DNA of 64,000 nt from Maniola hyperantus (lineage: Eukaryota > Arthropoda > Insecta > Lepidoptera > Nymphalidae). The notes below the pieces were generated by a model. It searched no databases. It was given only the letters and a program-made list of their open reading frames with translations, and had not been told where the DNA came from. The position numbers and the translations under genes are program-made. Location: NCBI RefSeq assembly GCF_902806685.2, contig NC_048537.1:16390720-16454719 (forward strand), written 5' to 3'. Shown piece after piece: positions 31,341-41,511 of the stretch. Each line of letters starts with the position of its first letter. The stretch's first letter is position 1.

Positions 31341-32950
31341 TGATGTACACAATCTCAAAAGTAAATTAAATTCATCATCATCAGTTCAACCCATTGCCAC
31401 AGGTCTACTCTCAGAATTACTGATTGGCACATCTTAAATTATTGTGATTTTTTTCACATAACATTACTTTACTTTTAGACCTGCCAGTTTAGAGATTGTG
31501 TGAAGTTCTAACAGACTAAAAAAAAAGATACAGATTCAAAGAGTGATGGAAATACTCACATCTTTTTGGTCAATGTATATCTATCTATCATGATTCACAA
31601 TGATGGAGTTATACCATAGAAATAAGAGAGTGTGAGAGTGGTTTTCAAGGACTCTTCTGTTGTTTTCCTTTAGTCTGTGCCTTCATTTGTCTAAAGTTTT
31701 TCTACGAAATAGCAGCTGTAACCAGTATGCATTTTAAGGGGCTGATTCTATAGTTTAGTTCGACAGTTTAAATAATGTACATTGTACATGTTGCATTGCA
31801 TAATGTTTTCACGGCCTTCGGTCCTATCACTGTCACATCGCCGTCGCTTGTCTATAGTTTGCTGATTGCAAAATGTTGGTAGATTACGAAACTTTAATAC
31901 CACGAAGTCATAAGCAATTAATTTTATTACTAACAAAATGGATGTAATATCTGAAATAAAGATTATTATTATTATTATAGTGCTAGTTCGATTGTTCACA
32001 GTACTTTAACAAAGGGATGTATCAATGTAGCATGCTTGCTCCTACAGCGATCGAACGTCAAAAAAGAGCCTTTCGAAAGAATAAAATTTAAAACAGAAAC
32101 ATGGATGGTGTTTTTGTTTTAAATTATATTCATTTTTCGCAACATTCACTCCGCATCATAATACCTACATAGTTTGGGCCTGTCAATTTGCTTAAGTTTT
32201 GTGTACTTATGACTGTCACAATCACTGAAATGGACTTAAGGCGGAAACAAACTATCGGATGTGTCCGTAAGCCGCGGCTGAAAGCGGCGACAGATACATG
32301 TGCACAGTTTTTTGGGACGCTGTGGTCAGAATTCCTTTGGATGCCCGAACTGCCGATTTCCGCCTTTATACAAGTACGCTGGAAGACGTGCCATAAAAAA
32401 TTTCAGTTATTTTTTGTGCCAATTCTAATCGCCCCACCGAGCATATCGGGAATTGAAATTGATACTTTGTGTGAAATGGTCTCCGAGTACGCTCTTAAAT
32501 GCTATCAGCGCCAAAATGGCGAAAAAATCAAGTTGCTTCAAAAACAAGTCGGCAATGGTAGGTCCAGCGTATACTAATAGAGGTCAGTGGTCGTAATGTA
32601 TTAAAGTTTTGTAATTCTGCCCCTAATTAGTTGTTATTTTTATCACCACATCGATTAACAGCACCTCCACAATCCACATGTTAATGTTATATGTAGATGG
32701 TGTCATTTTCTGATCATTCTATTGTAACACTAGTTTTTTGGTTGAGAACCTATCTTTTGTAAGAAAAATAACTGTTATATTTATGTATAAAATTAGGTAA
32801 TAAATATTAGAGATTTGAATGAGGGAGTGTGGGTTATACATAGTAATAGAACACTTGCGTAGTTATATTTTTGAGTAACCGTTCTTGGATGAATATAGCC
32901 ATTACATTTGGATTTACTAATAATACCTTGTTCCTAATACCATCACGAGA
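31341..32950. other. Intergenic; one unsupported 129-codon ORF
   Basis: AT-rich. An ORF at 32188-32577 (+) ends near a GT donor-like site (aatg|gtaggt) but matches no family I recognise. A (gattatt)n retroposon tail lies at 31955-31978. Confidence 0.4.
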
Positions 32951-33499
32951 ATAATTGCGCAACCCACTCGTACAATAAAACTCGTGTCAATAAGAAACAA
33001 ATGGCAGCGTTACACATTTTCTCCTATTTACACACATTACCTGTATATAGTGTATGAGTGTGACGGAATGATTAACGCCGTTTCTTTATTGCCAGGAGTT
33101 ATAATTATCGCCTGCAAAGACGGAGTACAAAAATGTATCACTAAGAACTGCATCGTGTACAGTGCCCGGCAAACAACTTGAGCATTGACACGATTGGCTG
33201 GCGAATGCCGTGTGCACGCGATTGGTTAATCAGTCGGCGCGAGTACACGCGATTGGTTAATATGTCGACTTTCGCTTCCCGGATTCGTCAATTTTCTCCC
33301 ACTACGCTACTTCATGTCGAAGTTGTTTGCCGGGCACTATAACGCACATAGTGGACTAATAGTACGGCGAAACACCGTAGTAAAAGATGAGGGATTTTTG
33401 TCCTCCGTGGACAATAGTCCCTCGTCTAAGCAGGCCCTTAGATCTTAAGGCCAGGCCCTTTTTGCCATTTACAAAAAAATCGAATGAGTTGCGCAATTA
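32951..33499. mobile_element. Composite MITE with two internal MITEs
   Basis: Outer inverted repeats ataattgcgcaacccactcg (32951) and cgaatgagttgcgcaatta (33481). Inside are 32979-33100 (ends aactcgtgtcaataagaaac) and 33161-33338 (ends agtgcccggcaaacaactt on both strands, with cacgcgattggttaat twice inside). Confidence 0.7.
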
Positions 33500-33987
33500 A
33501 CCTCCATTTCTTATAATGTATGTAATAGAAATGAATCTGTTAATTAAGTTACGACAAATATTCATTAATGTGTATTTTTAAACTTAACATAAATTAACGG
33601 ACATTTCTTTAAGTACCTTTTTGCAGTTGGGTAAAACATTAATTTAATAAGAATATCATTAAAAGAAATATAAATTACCGTGGTTATTTAATTGTGTAAA
33701 ATTATGAAGAAATTAAACTACATACATCAATATTAACTACATTGTGAAAATTTTATATTTTTTTTTATCAGTTATAACTTTTGTAGTTATATATTTGTAG
33801 TTATATATCTGCACATTTTTTTCAACACTGTTTTGCCAGTAAATAATATTATTATTCTGTATAAACTAAGTTTGATACTAGTGTAAGATGCAAAAGGAAA
33901 AAGTTAGCATTATTTAATTATTATTATAAAAACAAAACACTTGGTAATAAAAGCTGAAAAATATTTTTTTTTATTTCCTGACACTAC

Positions 33988-34182
33988 AACTCTTGTCAAT
34001 AAAGAAACGAAACAAAACGATGTAATTTCCATCGACATAGGAAGTAATAATCCTTATTACATTGTACTACGAAGTAGTACATAAAAATTCTTTGGTAATT
34101 TCTAATCATTCCGTCTCACTCACACATACGTATAGTGAGAGGGAATGATCATTTTCGATTCGTTTCTTTATTGGTACGAGTT
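33988..34182. mobile_element. MITE, second copy of the 32979 family
   Basis: Left aactcttgtcaataaagaaa and reversed right aactcgtaccaataaagaaa match each other and the copy at 32979-33100; both contain ggaatgatc/t near the right end. Confidence 0.75.
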
Positions 34183-34468
34183 TACCTACATTGCACGCAT
34201 ATTATGAACCGACTTATTTCGGTTAAGGCGTACCGACGCGTCGCCTCCTATTTGGGAGGTCGGGGGTTCGATGCCGAGCCTCTAATGGTCTAAACGCACT
34301 TACGCTGCGCCGCGACCTGCGCTATGCAACGCGGCAAGTCAAATATGAGTTTGTATGGAGTAGAGAGCACTTGAGCGAAGCGGCACATAGTTAATTAGCT
34401 GACATTCCATGGGAACTCTCCGGGATAAAAAGTAGCAGGTAGCATATGTCACTCTCCAGGTCTTTAAC

Positions 34469-34967
34469 CACAGAGCAGAAACAAAGAGGAGTTGGCCTAA
34501 GCAACTGTGCACTGTGATTTTCAACTAGGTCCTGACGTCATCACTGTGGGCGGGGCCTTAGTTAGTATGCTGTCTGCGTTCGTCAGGTTCACATATATTG
34601 AGACTCGTATTATCGGTGTGTTTTCGCGTTTTTAAGAACAAAAGGATGAAGTGTTGTGTTTTATCGTGTCAAAGTTATTCAGACAGACGTTCTGATGCTA
34701 TGAATGGTATCACATTTCATTTGTAAGTAATTTTATACGTAATTATTAAAATAGTTCTAGAAAATGACATCTAGTGTGAGATAGCTGAACTATGTAGTGA
34801 CATCAATATATCGATGTTAGGTCGCTAAGCGAGTAGTTTTGCTACTAACCCGCAGATGGAAAATTGAGAAGTGGGCGGCGTTCCACAACCCCTCACCCCG
34901 CAAAATGTCACTCGATATTTCATAGGGAAATCTTAATACAACATCTCCTCTTTGTTTCTGCTCTATG
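34469..34967 (+). mobile_element. 499-bp P-type non-autonomous element carrying a THAP first exon
   Basis: The element starts cacagagcagaaacaaagag and its other end, read on the opposite strand, starts catagagcagaaacaaagag, giving a ~22-bp terminal inverted repeat with one mismatch. It is flanked by an exact 8-bp duplication, tctttaac (34461-34468 and 34968-34975). It sits inside an interspersed repeat whose two halves (34395-34460, 34976-35065) rejoin cleanly when it is removed. Ends beginning CA and an 8-bp duplication fit the P superfamily. Inside, ATG 34646 opens a THAP-like start (MKCCVLSCQSYSD...GITFH) ending at a gtaagt donor at 34723. Nothing resembling the rest of a transposase follows, so it is an internally deleted derivative. 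Confidence 0.8.
34646..34722 (+). pseudogene. Orphan THAP-domain first exon inside the P-type element
   Basis: Seventy-seven bases from ATG to a canonical gtaagtaat donor encode a THAP amino-terminus: CCVLSC gives the first two zinc-binding cysteines and GITFH the hydrophobic stretch that normally leads to FP. The rest of the C2CH module and any catalytic exon are missing before the element ends at 34967. It differs clearly from the THAP start of the full transposase at 47783 (MRQCSVPKC), so the two belong to different P lineages. Confidence 0.65.
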
Positions 34968-35051
34968 TCTTTAACTATACCCATACAAAAAATCACATCG
35001 ACCCGTTGCGACGTGACTGAAGGACAAACCACCAAACAAACACTTTCGCAT

Positions 35052-35187
35052 TAATAATAGAGGTAGTGATTTGAGTTTGTATAGCGCAGCGTAAGTGCGT
35101 TTGGACCTTAACTTTTCGGTAATAATAGAGGTAGTGATTTGAGTTTGTATAGCGCAGCGTAAGTGCGTTTGGACCTTAACTTTTCGG
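35052..35187 (+). repeat. Perfect 68-bp tandem duplication
   Basis: 35052-35119 and 35120-35187 are the same 68 bases (taataatagaggtagtgatt ... cgtttggaccttaacttttcgg). A reverse-complement relative lies at 34290-34345. Confidence 0.85.
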
Positions 35188-35850
35188 GGTTTTGTCCTTT
35201 TGTGCAATTAAATATCACTTGTCAACGAAAACATCGTGAGGAAACTTGCATGCCTGAGAGTTCTCAATCGTGTGTGAAGTCTGCCAATCCGCACTGGGCC
35301 AGTGTGGCAGACTATATCTAATAGACACCTAATATCTATGGCGTAATGCCCACTTCAGAGTATGTAATTAGTCACCCACTTTTTACTCTACAGGATGCGT
35401 GAACCCGTCTACGTCACGAAGGTGGAAGGTACCTATATACACAGAGTAAAGTATTTATCTTCGTCATCTAAGTTCCATAATCCATAGTCCTCCATAAAGT
35501 GGCTTGGCCACAACAAGCCAATAACGGCAAAAATCGTACTCGATTTTAGTCGTATTATAGCAAATGCGACCAAGTTTTGATGTAATATGCAATGGCTGCC
35601 ATTGACGTTAGTCAGCGGACTCTTTAAATTAGTATCATAATAACAAACGAAAACGCCGTATTGATTCCGTGCGTCGCCGTGCCATTGACATTCTGTGAGT
35701 GGGGTGCCGCGTGACCTATTGCGCAGTGCACACCTCACGATTTTTATCGTTGTTTTTGTTTGTGAGTACAATTAAATAAGTACGAATTACGATAACTTGG
35801 TTTCAAAATTCTATTATTTTTACTTGTCTGGTAAATAGGCACTATTTATT

Positions 35851-37753
35851 ATGGAAGATATAATCGATAATGACATGCTGATTTCAATGGTGGAAGAACG
35901 AACATTGCTTTGGGACAAAAATAGTCTAATGTACAAAGATAGATATGCCACGAAAAAAGCATGGGCAGAAGTTTGTCACAAGATATATAAAGGATACGAG
36001 GGCATGTCGGAGAGGGAGAAAAGGGAGTTCGGTAGGTTTCACGTTTTATATGTTTACTATAGCTGAAGTCCGCGACTTCGTTCGCGTCGATTTTTGAAAA
36101 TCTTTTGTAAATTTACTGGGATAAAAAGTTGTTATTACTAACTATATAGGATGCAACTTGCAAGATATCTCTGTAGGTATGCCAAACGTCAAGATCGGTT
36201 GACATGAAAAGGCATAGGCACGGCATATAAGGTTTAAAAACATGTGAAAAGGTAACAGACAGATATACATACCTATTAGATTAATAAAATAATAGGTAGA
36301 TATAGGTATCTAAGCCTATCATGTACCTAGTTAACTAGGTACATGGTAGGTAGGCCATATGTACCTAGTTACTTAGGTATATTAAAAATATGAATAATAA
36401 ATAAAATAAGTAGGTAGGTAGGTACTTACCTGCGAAATAATATGGTTTTGCAAACAATAAAATTTACCCGTGCAGTAAACGTAAAAAGACCATCAATGTA
36501 TATCGATGAAAAAGACGTATCGTAATTCGTAGACTATTTGTCATGGCGGTTAATTCAAAATTGAGGGTTGCTGTTTTTGCACTTTCTTGATAAGGGGAAC
36601 TCTTTCAACTTTCTAAGGGTCCTCAAGCTAAGGGGTCGCCGAATTGAATTATTTGTTCGAGTGGTACCGTTTGGACTTAAATGGTGAAGTTTTACTTAAT
36701 TAAGGCAATGCGACAGCGAAGTCCTAGCAAGTCTATGGTCCTTGCGAAGCGACGCATCTTTTGTCAAACTATAAAGTTTACTGAACTCAAGGATGCCTGC
36801 GACTTACGTCCGTGTGGATATAGGTTTTTAAGATAAAATGTAGCATACGTACCTACCCTAATGGTATGTATAAATCTTCACTCGTGGCGTGAAGGAGTAC
36901 GTAACAAACATCCAAACTTTCACATTTTTTGTGATAAGACCTACCTACTTCCTTCTAAGTGAAAAAGTTTTCGTCACTAACTCCGTTTACAACAACGCAT
37001 CTCGTTGTTTCGAGTGTCAGGTGTAGAAGTCCGGAGCGGTTGGTTGGTGACCATTTTATTATTTCAGGGAAAGCAGTGACACGTAGATGGACTAACCTTC
37101 GCGATGCGTACACGAAATATAAACGGAAGGTGAAGAGAACCAAAGAACAAGGTTTCAAAATAAAAAAATATGTGTACAATAATCAAATGAAATTTCTGGC
37201 AAAATTTTACGATTCGGAACAATCTGCAGACGAATTCGATGCAACCATCTCCGTGGACGTGAACGACAGCAATGACGAGCTTCTGATGCTGGCTGACAAC
37301 GAGAAACTGGAAGTCAGTGAGGAGAGACACCCGGACAGACAAAATGACATGCCCGAGAGAAATCCTACTCAGAGATTCGGTAAAAGAAAACGCCAACGCC
37401 AAACTAACCAAGGGAAGAAAAGGAGAAAACCAGACGAAATTGAGTTGAAACTATTGAAGGCCCTGGAGGAGAAACCGGATCCCCACATATCGTTTTTTCA
37501 AGGCGTGTTGCCACATTTGCACAAATACGACGACAACGAAGTTTTAGAATTTCAAACGGGAGTTTTACGACTGATCTCTACAATAGATGCGAAGAAAAAA
37601 GCAGCTTCGAAAAATTTCCAACAGCCTTCGTCTTCCAATTATTTCAACTCGCTTTCCACTTGTGCGTTACAATCTCGCGTCAAACAACCGAGGCCTTCGC
37701 CAGAACCGTCTGAGTCTTCAGAGAAGTCGATGGATTTCGATATTATGTATTAG
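35851..37753 (+). CDS. MADF-BESS domain protein (putative DNA-binding)
   Basis: Two exons, 35851-36031 and 37068-37753, joined in phase by GT-AG, give 288 residues. The N-terminal ~90 residues form a MADF domain, a Myb/SANT-like DNA-binding fold: LISMVEERTLLWD near the start, then KAWAEVCHKIY, and after the intron RRWTNLRDAYTKYKRK with the typical tryptophan spacing. An acidic central part is followed by a basic cluster (GKRKRQRQ and GKKRRKPDE) likely to be a nuclear localisation signal. The segment ISFFQGVLPHLHKYDDNEVLEFQ near 37485-37555 resembles the BESS protein-interaction motif. Insects carry many such genes (Adf1/stonewall/hinge-type), and MADF proteins also travel with PIF/Harbinger transposons, so host gene versus transposon accessory gene is open. 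The intron holds an interspersed-repeat fragment near 36062-36250. Confidence 0.85.
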
Positions 37754-38215
37754 GTAACTAATTAGTTACTACACAATAGGTAACTGTTGCTAAAAAACTG
37801 TTATAACAAAACTGTGAACAAAATAATAAACGTTACTTTGTAGAAAGAAAGAAAATGAGTTTATTTGTTGTTGGTGTCACAAATAAAAACAAAGTACAAA
37901 TGTAACATTTTCATCTGTGACACCACCCCAAATGGGTGTACAGCTCAGCATAATGTAGCAGACAGTGAAGTTATTTAAACTACCATCAGAGGTTGGTCTA
38001 AATCATTTTCATTCTGGGAAGAGACCTGGGCTCAGTAGTGTGCTGGCGATGGTTTGTGACGATGATTAGCTATTTTAACCGACTTCAAAAAAGGAGGAGG
38101 TTTTCAATTCGTCGGAATCTTTTTTTTTTATGTAGTATGTTCCCGGATTACTCGAAGACGCCTGGAACGATTTTGAAAATTATTTTTTTGTCTGAAAGGG
38201 CGCAACAGGATAACT

Positions 38216-38522
38216 AAAAAACCGGCCAAGTGCTAGTCAGACTCGCGCACCGAGGGTTCCATAAGTCGTATTTTTTGACGTTTTGCACGATAAATCAAAA
38301 ACTGTTATGCATAGAAATAAATCAATATCTGTTTTAAAATATACATACAGGCAGCCTACCACAAAACACGGTTTTCGGATTTTTCCCCTTACGTGTGCTC
38401 TTAGCTATAAGACCAACGAGAAGTACCCTATAGGTTTCGTGACAGATACGACAGACATACAACGAAGTGATCCTAATGGTTCCTTTTTCCTTTTGAAGTA
38501 CCTACGCAACCTTAAAAAATCT
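38216..38522 (-). repeat. Family C copy, internally shortened
   Basis: Begins aaaaccggccaagtgctagt; ends cgcaaccttaaaaaat. Lacks the central a/t-rich part. Confidence 0.75.
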
Positions 38523-38848
38523 ATTTCATTCTCGTTCAGTCCTTCTAATTAGACCATTATAATATCGAATGGAATTTTATATTTACATTTACACAATACA
38601 ATAAGTAAATTACTTAGTTATAGGTACCTAATAAATAAGTAATCAATCAAATAACGTACTTACGATATTTGTTCGAACGGCCGACGGAAAATCGATCGAT
38701 GTGCTAGGAGGAACTGAGGAAATGACACCGTACGCCACTGCGGCCTGATAAAAGGACAAACAAACACACTTTCGCATTTATAGTACTTCTGTGTGATTTG
38801 GGCCGCGATAGTAAAACCGGTGCCTCACGTGTGATTCTTAAAAACGCA

Positions 38849-38995
38849 TAACTGAGTAGGTTTCTGTGGACTCTGTGGTAGTGGACCGGTGCGGGAGGGG
38901 TGTGATGACGTGACGCGAGAGCTCAGTGATTCGTCAACTTGTGACAACTTTCACCCTCCCGCACCGCTCTACTACCGCAGGAGTCTACTCAGTTA
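38849..38995. mobile_element. MITE
   Basis: Inverted arms: taactgagtaggtttctgtg...cggtgcgggaggg and ccctcccgcaccg...ctactcagtta. Confidence 0.7.
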
Positions 38996-39171
38996 GAGCT
39001 AGCGCGCACCACGGTAAATTTCCGTGCGATTTTTTCCGCAAAATCTGTGAACTATAGAACTACATAGAAGCGCGCGCACTGCGGAATTAATTCCGCACCG
39101 GATTTTCATAGATTTTAAAACGCACTGCAACTCACCACACCATAATGCGCGCCTATGGTGCGCGCTAGCTC
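38996..39171. mobile_element. MITE abutting the previous one
   Basis: Ends gagctagcgcgcacca (38996) and tggtgcgcgctagctc (39156-39171) are perfect inverted repeats. Interior rich in gcgcgc and ccgca. Confidence 0.7.
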
Positions 39172-39232
39172 TTATATGCGCTATACCTTTAGTGCGGTAA
39201 TTCGAATCTCGACTCTCGTACTCTATAGTCCA

Positions 39233-39372
39233 TACAAAATGACTTCTCACGCGTCATTTTAACTTTATGGGTCAGCTGTTATGTCAAAAATACGGTTCAC
39301 CTTTAAAATAAGGACTAAAATCGTACTTTTGCCATGACACAAAGTTAAAATGGCGCATGAAAACATTTTGTA
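39233..39372. mobile_element. MITE
   Basis: Imperfect inverted arms tacaaaatgacttctcacgc-gtcattttaact and agttaaaatggcgcatgaaa-acattttgta. Confidence 0.65.
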
Positions 39373-39660
39373 CGCTGTACACATAATAACACGTAATATA
39401 TCTAAACGTAAATAGGTACCTAAGTATTATTTGAAATAAAAGGAAGTTTATTTTATTGAAGTATTTTTATTATTTAAGAACGTTTATTTAATTGAATTAT
39501 AATCTATGTATATTAACAAGAGATTACTTATAAAATGGCACACATTTAACATTAACATTTTGAGAATCAAAACCTCTGAGATTTTTCTCAAAATTTGGTT
39601 CCACTACATTATAATATTATGGTCACAGAGTATAAGGATATGTCTCATCTTTATACTGTG

Positions 39661-39980
39661 ATATGGTGCTCCCACGCAGTACAGTACGACAAGGCTCTCT
39701 TGGCACTTGAACGACATTGACAGGGGGGCGCTGTTGCAGAACAAAGGCTTAGAATATTCAAACAAGAACAAAGGGGACACTTGACGGCAACGTTAGTTCC
39801 AATTTTCGCCACGCGCCAAGATAGCCATGTCGCACTGTAGTTCTTTTCACAAAATTTTACAATTTAAGTTTTATACCAGTGAGAGAGAGAGGAGAGTATT
39901 TTAAATGAAAATTTATTCTATATTACAGAATGGGATTGTGTTATATAATTTTATATAACTGATGTCTGGGAGCACCATAT
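39661..39980. mobile_element. MITE carrying a second MITE
   Basis: Outer ends atatggtgctccca (39661) and tgggagcaccatat (39967) are perfect inverted repeats. The inner unit 39681-39839 is the acagtgcgacaaggct family, so one element was inserted into another. Confidence 0.75.
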
Positions 39981-39999
39981 TATAACATCACTTGTCTAT

Positions 40000-41511
40000 G
40001 GAGTACCTGCAATTTATAGAAAAGATACATAGTATCAAGCGTAGAAGATCTATTCTAGAAAAGTAATTAATGTTTCATAGACAAGTCGTGTTAACGCTTA
40101 AGTTGTAATATAATAGTTCGGGTTCCGTGCGTTACATCGGTAAGTGCGTCAAGTCGAGGATTTCACTACGCTCTGTTAATAATAACTAATGAATAATGAT
40201 ACAACTTCGAACATTGCTGTAGTGAGCGAATGTTCAACCGGTCAGTACTGCACCATTTTTATGCAAATCGCGAGGTCCAAATTGTTACATTGCATAGAAA
40301 TTCGTAAGTATGTTGCCTAAAGGTAATTGGAAATAAAAAAATGAAATGACATATTGACTATGTGCACTGGTTATTGCGCAAACATTTGTTATGGTGTAAT
40401 ATTTACTCAACGCACATTTAACTTAAAACCCAAGGTCTATGTTGGCATCCATTAATTGCAATTCAAAAAAGCCATTATCATGACGTGAGAACAACTACTT
40501 GCACAATTACCTCTGTTAGAAGAGGATTGGAGTTTATGTGTAACTTATTAATACTGACTTTACTTATATTAAGTTTGTACAAGCTATTTGGTAGAGATGT
40601 TATTAAAATAAATTATGCATCACATTACCAAATTACAATTCAACCAAAAAACAATAACAACAAGGGTTGATATATAACATTTTAATATGTTATATTACAA
40701 TAATCGTGTCCCCTTAATAACCCGTATAAAATACCAGTCAACTTTGTTTATGAAGATCAAAATCGCAGTAACAAACAACCATTGGTGCTGTTTTTTTTAT
40801 ATAACACGAGAAGATGCACGCGACGTCGTCGTCGTTTAGTTTTTTTTCTAATCTCGTGGAAACTCTTTAATTTTCTGGGATAAAAATTTGCCTATGTCAA
40901 TTTCCAGGATGCAAGCTACCTCTGTACCAAACCTCATATAGATCAGTTAAATGGATAGGCCTTTAAGAATCCCATGGGAACTCTTTGATTTTCCAGGATA
41001 AAAAGTAGCCATCTCGTTCCACAGGATGTAAACTGACTTTGTACCAAATTTTATCAAAATCAGTTAAATTGTTGGGCCGTGAAAAGCTAGCAGACAGACA
41101 GACACACTTTCACATTTATAATATTAGTATGGATTGTACAACTTTAACATTATTGAGTGCGGCGCGCAATCTTGGTTTGCAACTCTACCACAAAATAGTC
41201 ATGTTTGTACTCAAGCTTTTATTTCTGGAGAATTCTTGTAGTCCATTGTTATTTGTTATATTGAGCTGCTCTCTGAGAATAAAGAAAACAGAAAATTAAA
41301 GTCGAGGCGCTTTTAATACTCCATCATATCTGTGTTAAACCACCCCAAACCGCCCCCCTGGACCAAAAAACCAAATTAAACCATGTGAAAATTTGTTGTT
41401 ATAGCGGCGATAGAACTAACCAAATACACATTCTCTGAAAATTTCCTCTGTACCTATTACAGTTCTCGTCGACATAGATTCCTTGACCATGGGCCTAGTA
41501 CAGTGTAAACT
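40000..41511. other. Gene-free interval before gamma-tubulin 3' end
   Basis: Apart from the family B fragments at 40803-41132 nothing is recognisable; AT-rich. Confidence 0.5.
40803..41132 (+). repeat. Tandem pair of family B-like fragments
   Basis: Two partial units (40803-40955 and 40960-41132) repeat aactctt-aattttctgggata and catgggaactctttgatttt; the second ends cacatttataatattagtat. Confidence 0.7.

Noticed and set aside
32188..32577. A 129-codon ORF with a possible donor at its end
   Set aside because: No recognisable family, no acceptor or partner exon, and mixed composition. Kept only as a note in the intergenic entry.
36959..37067. ORF start at 36959 as the start of the MADF gene
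   Set aside because: The frame upstream of 37068 is intronic: a clear acceptor (tatttcag) and a phase-matched upstream exon complete the MADF domain.
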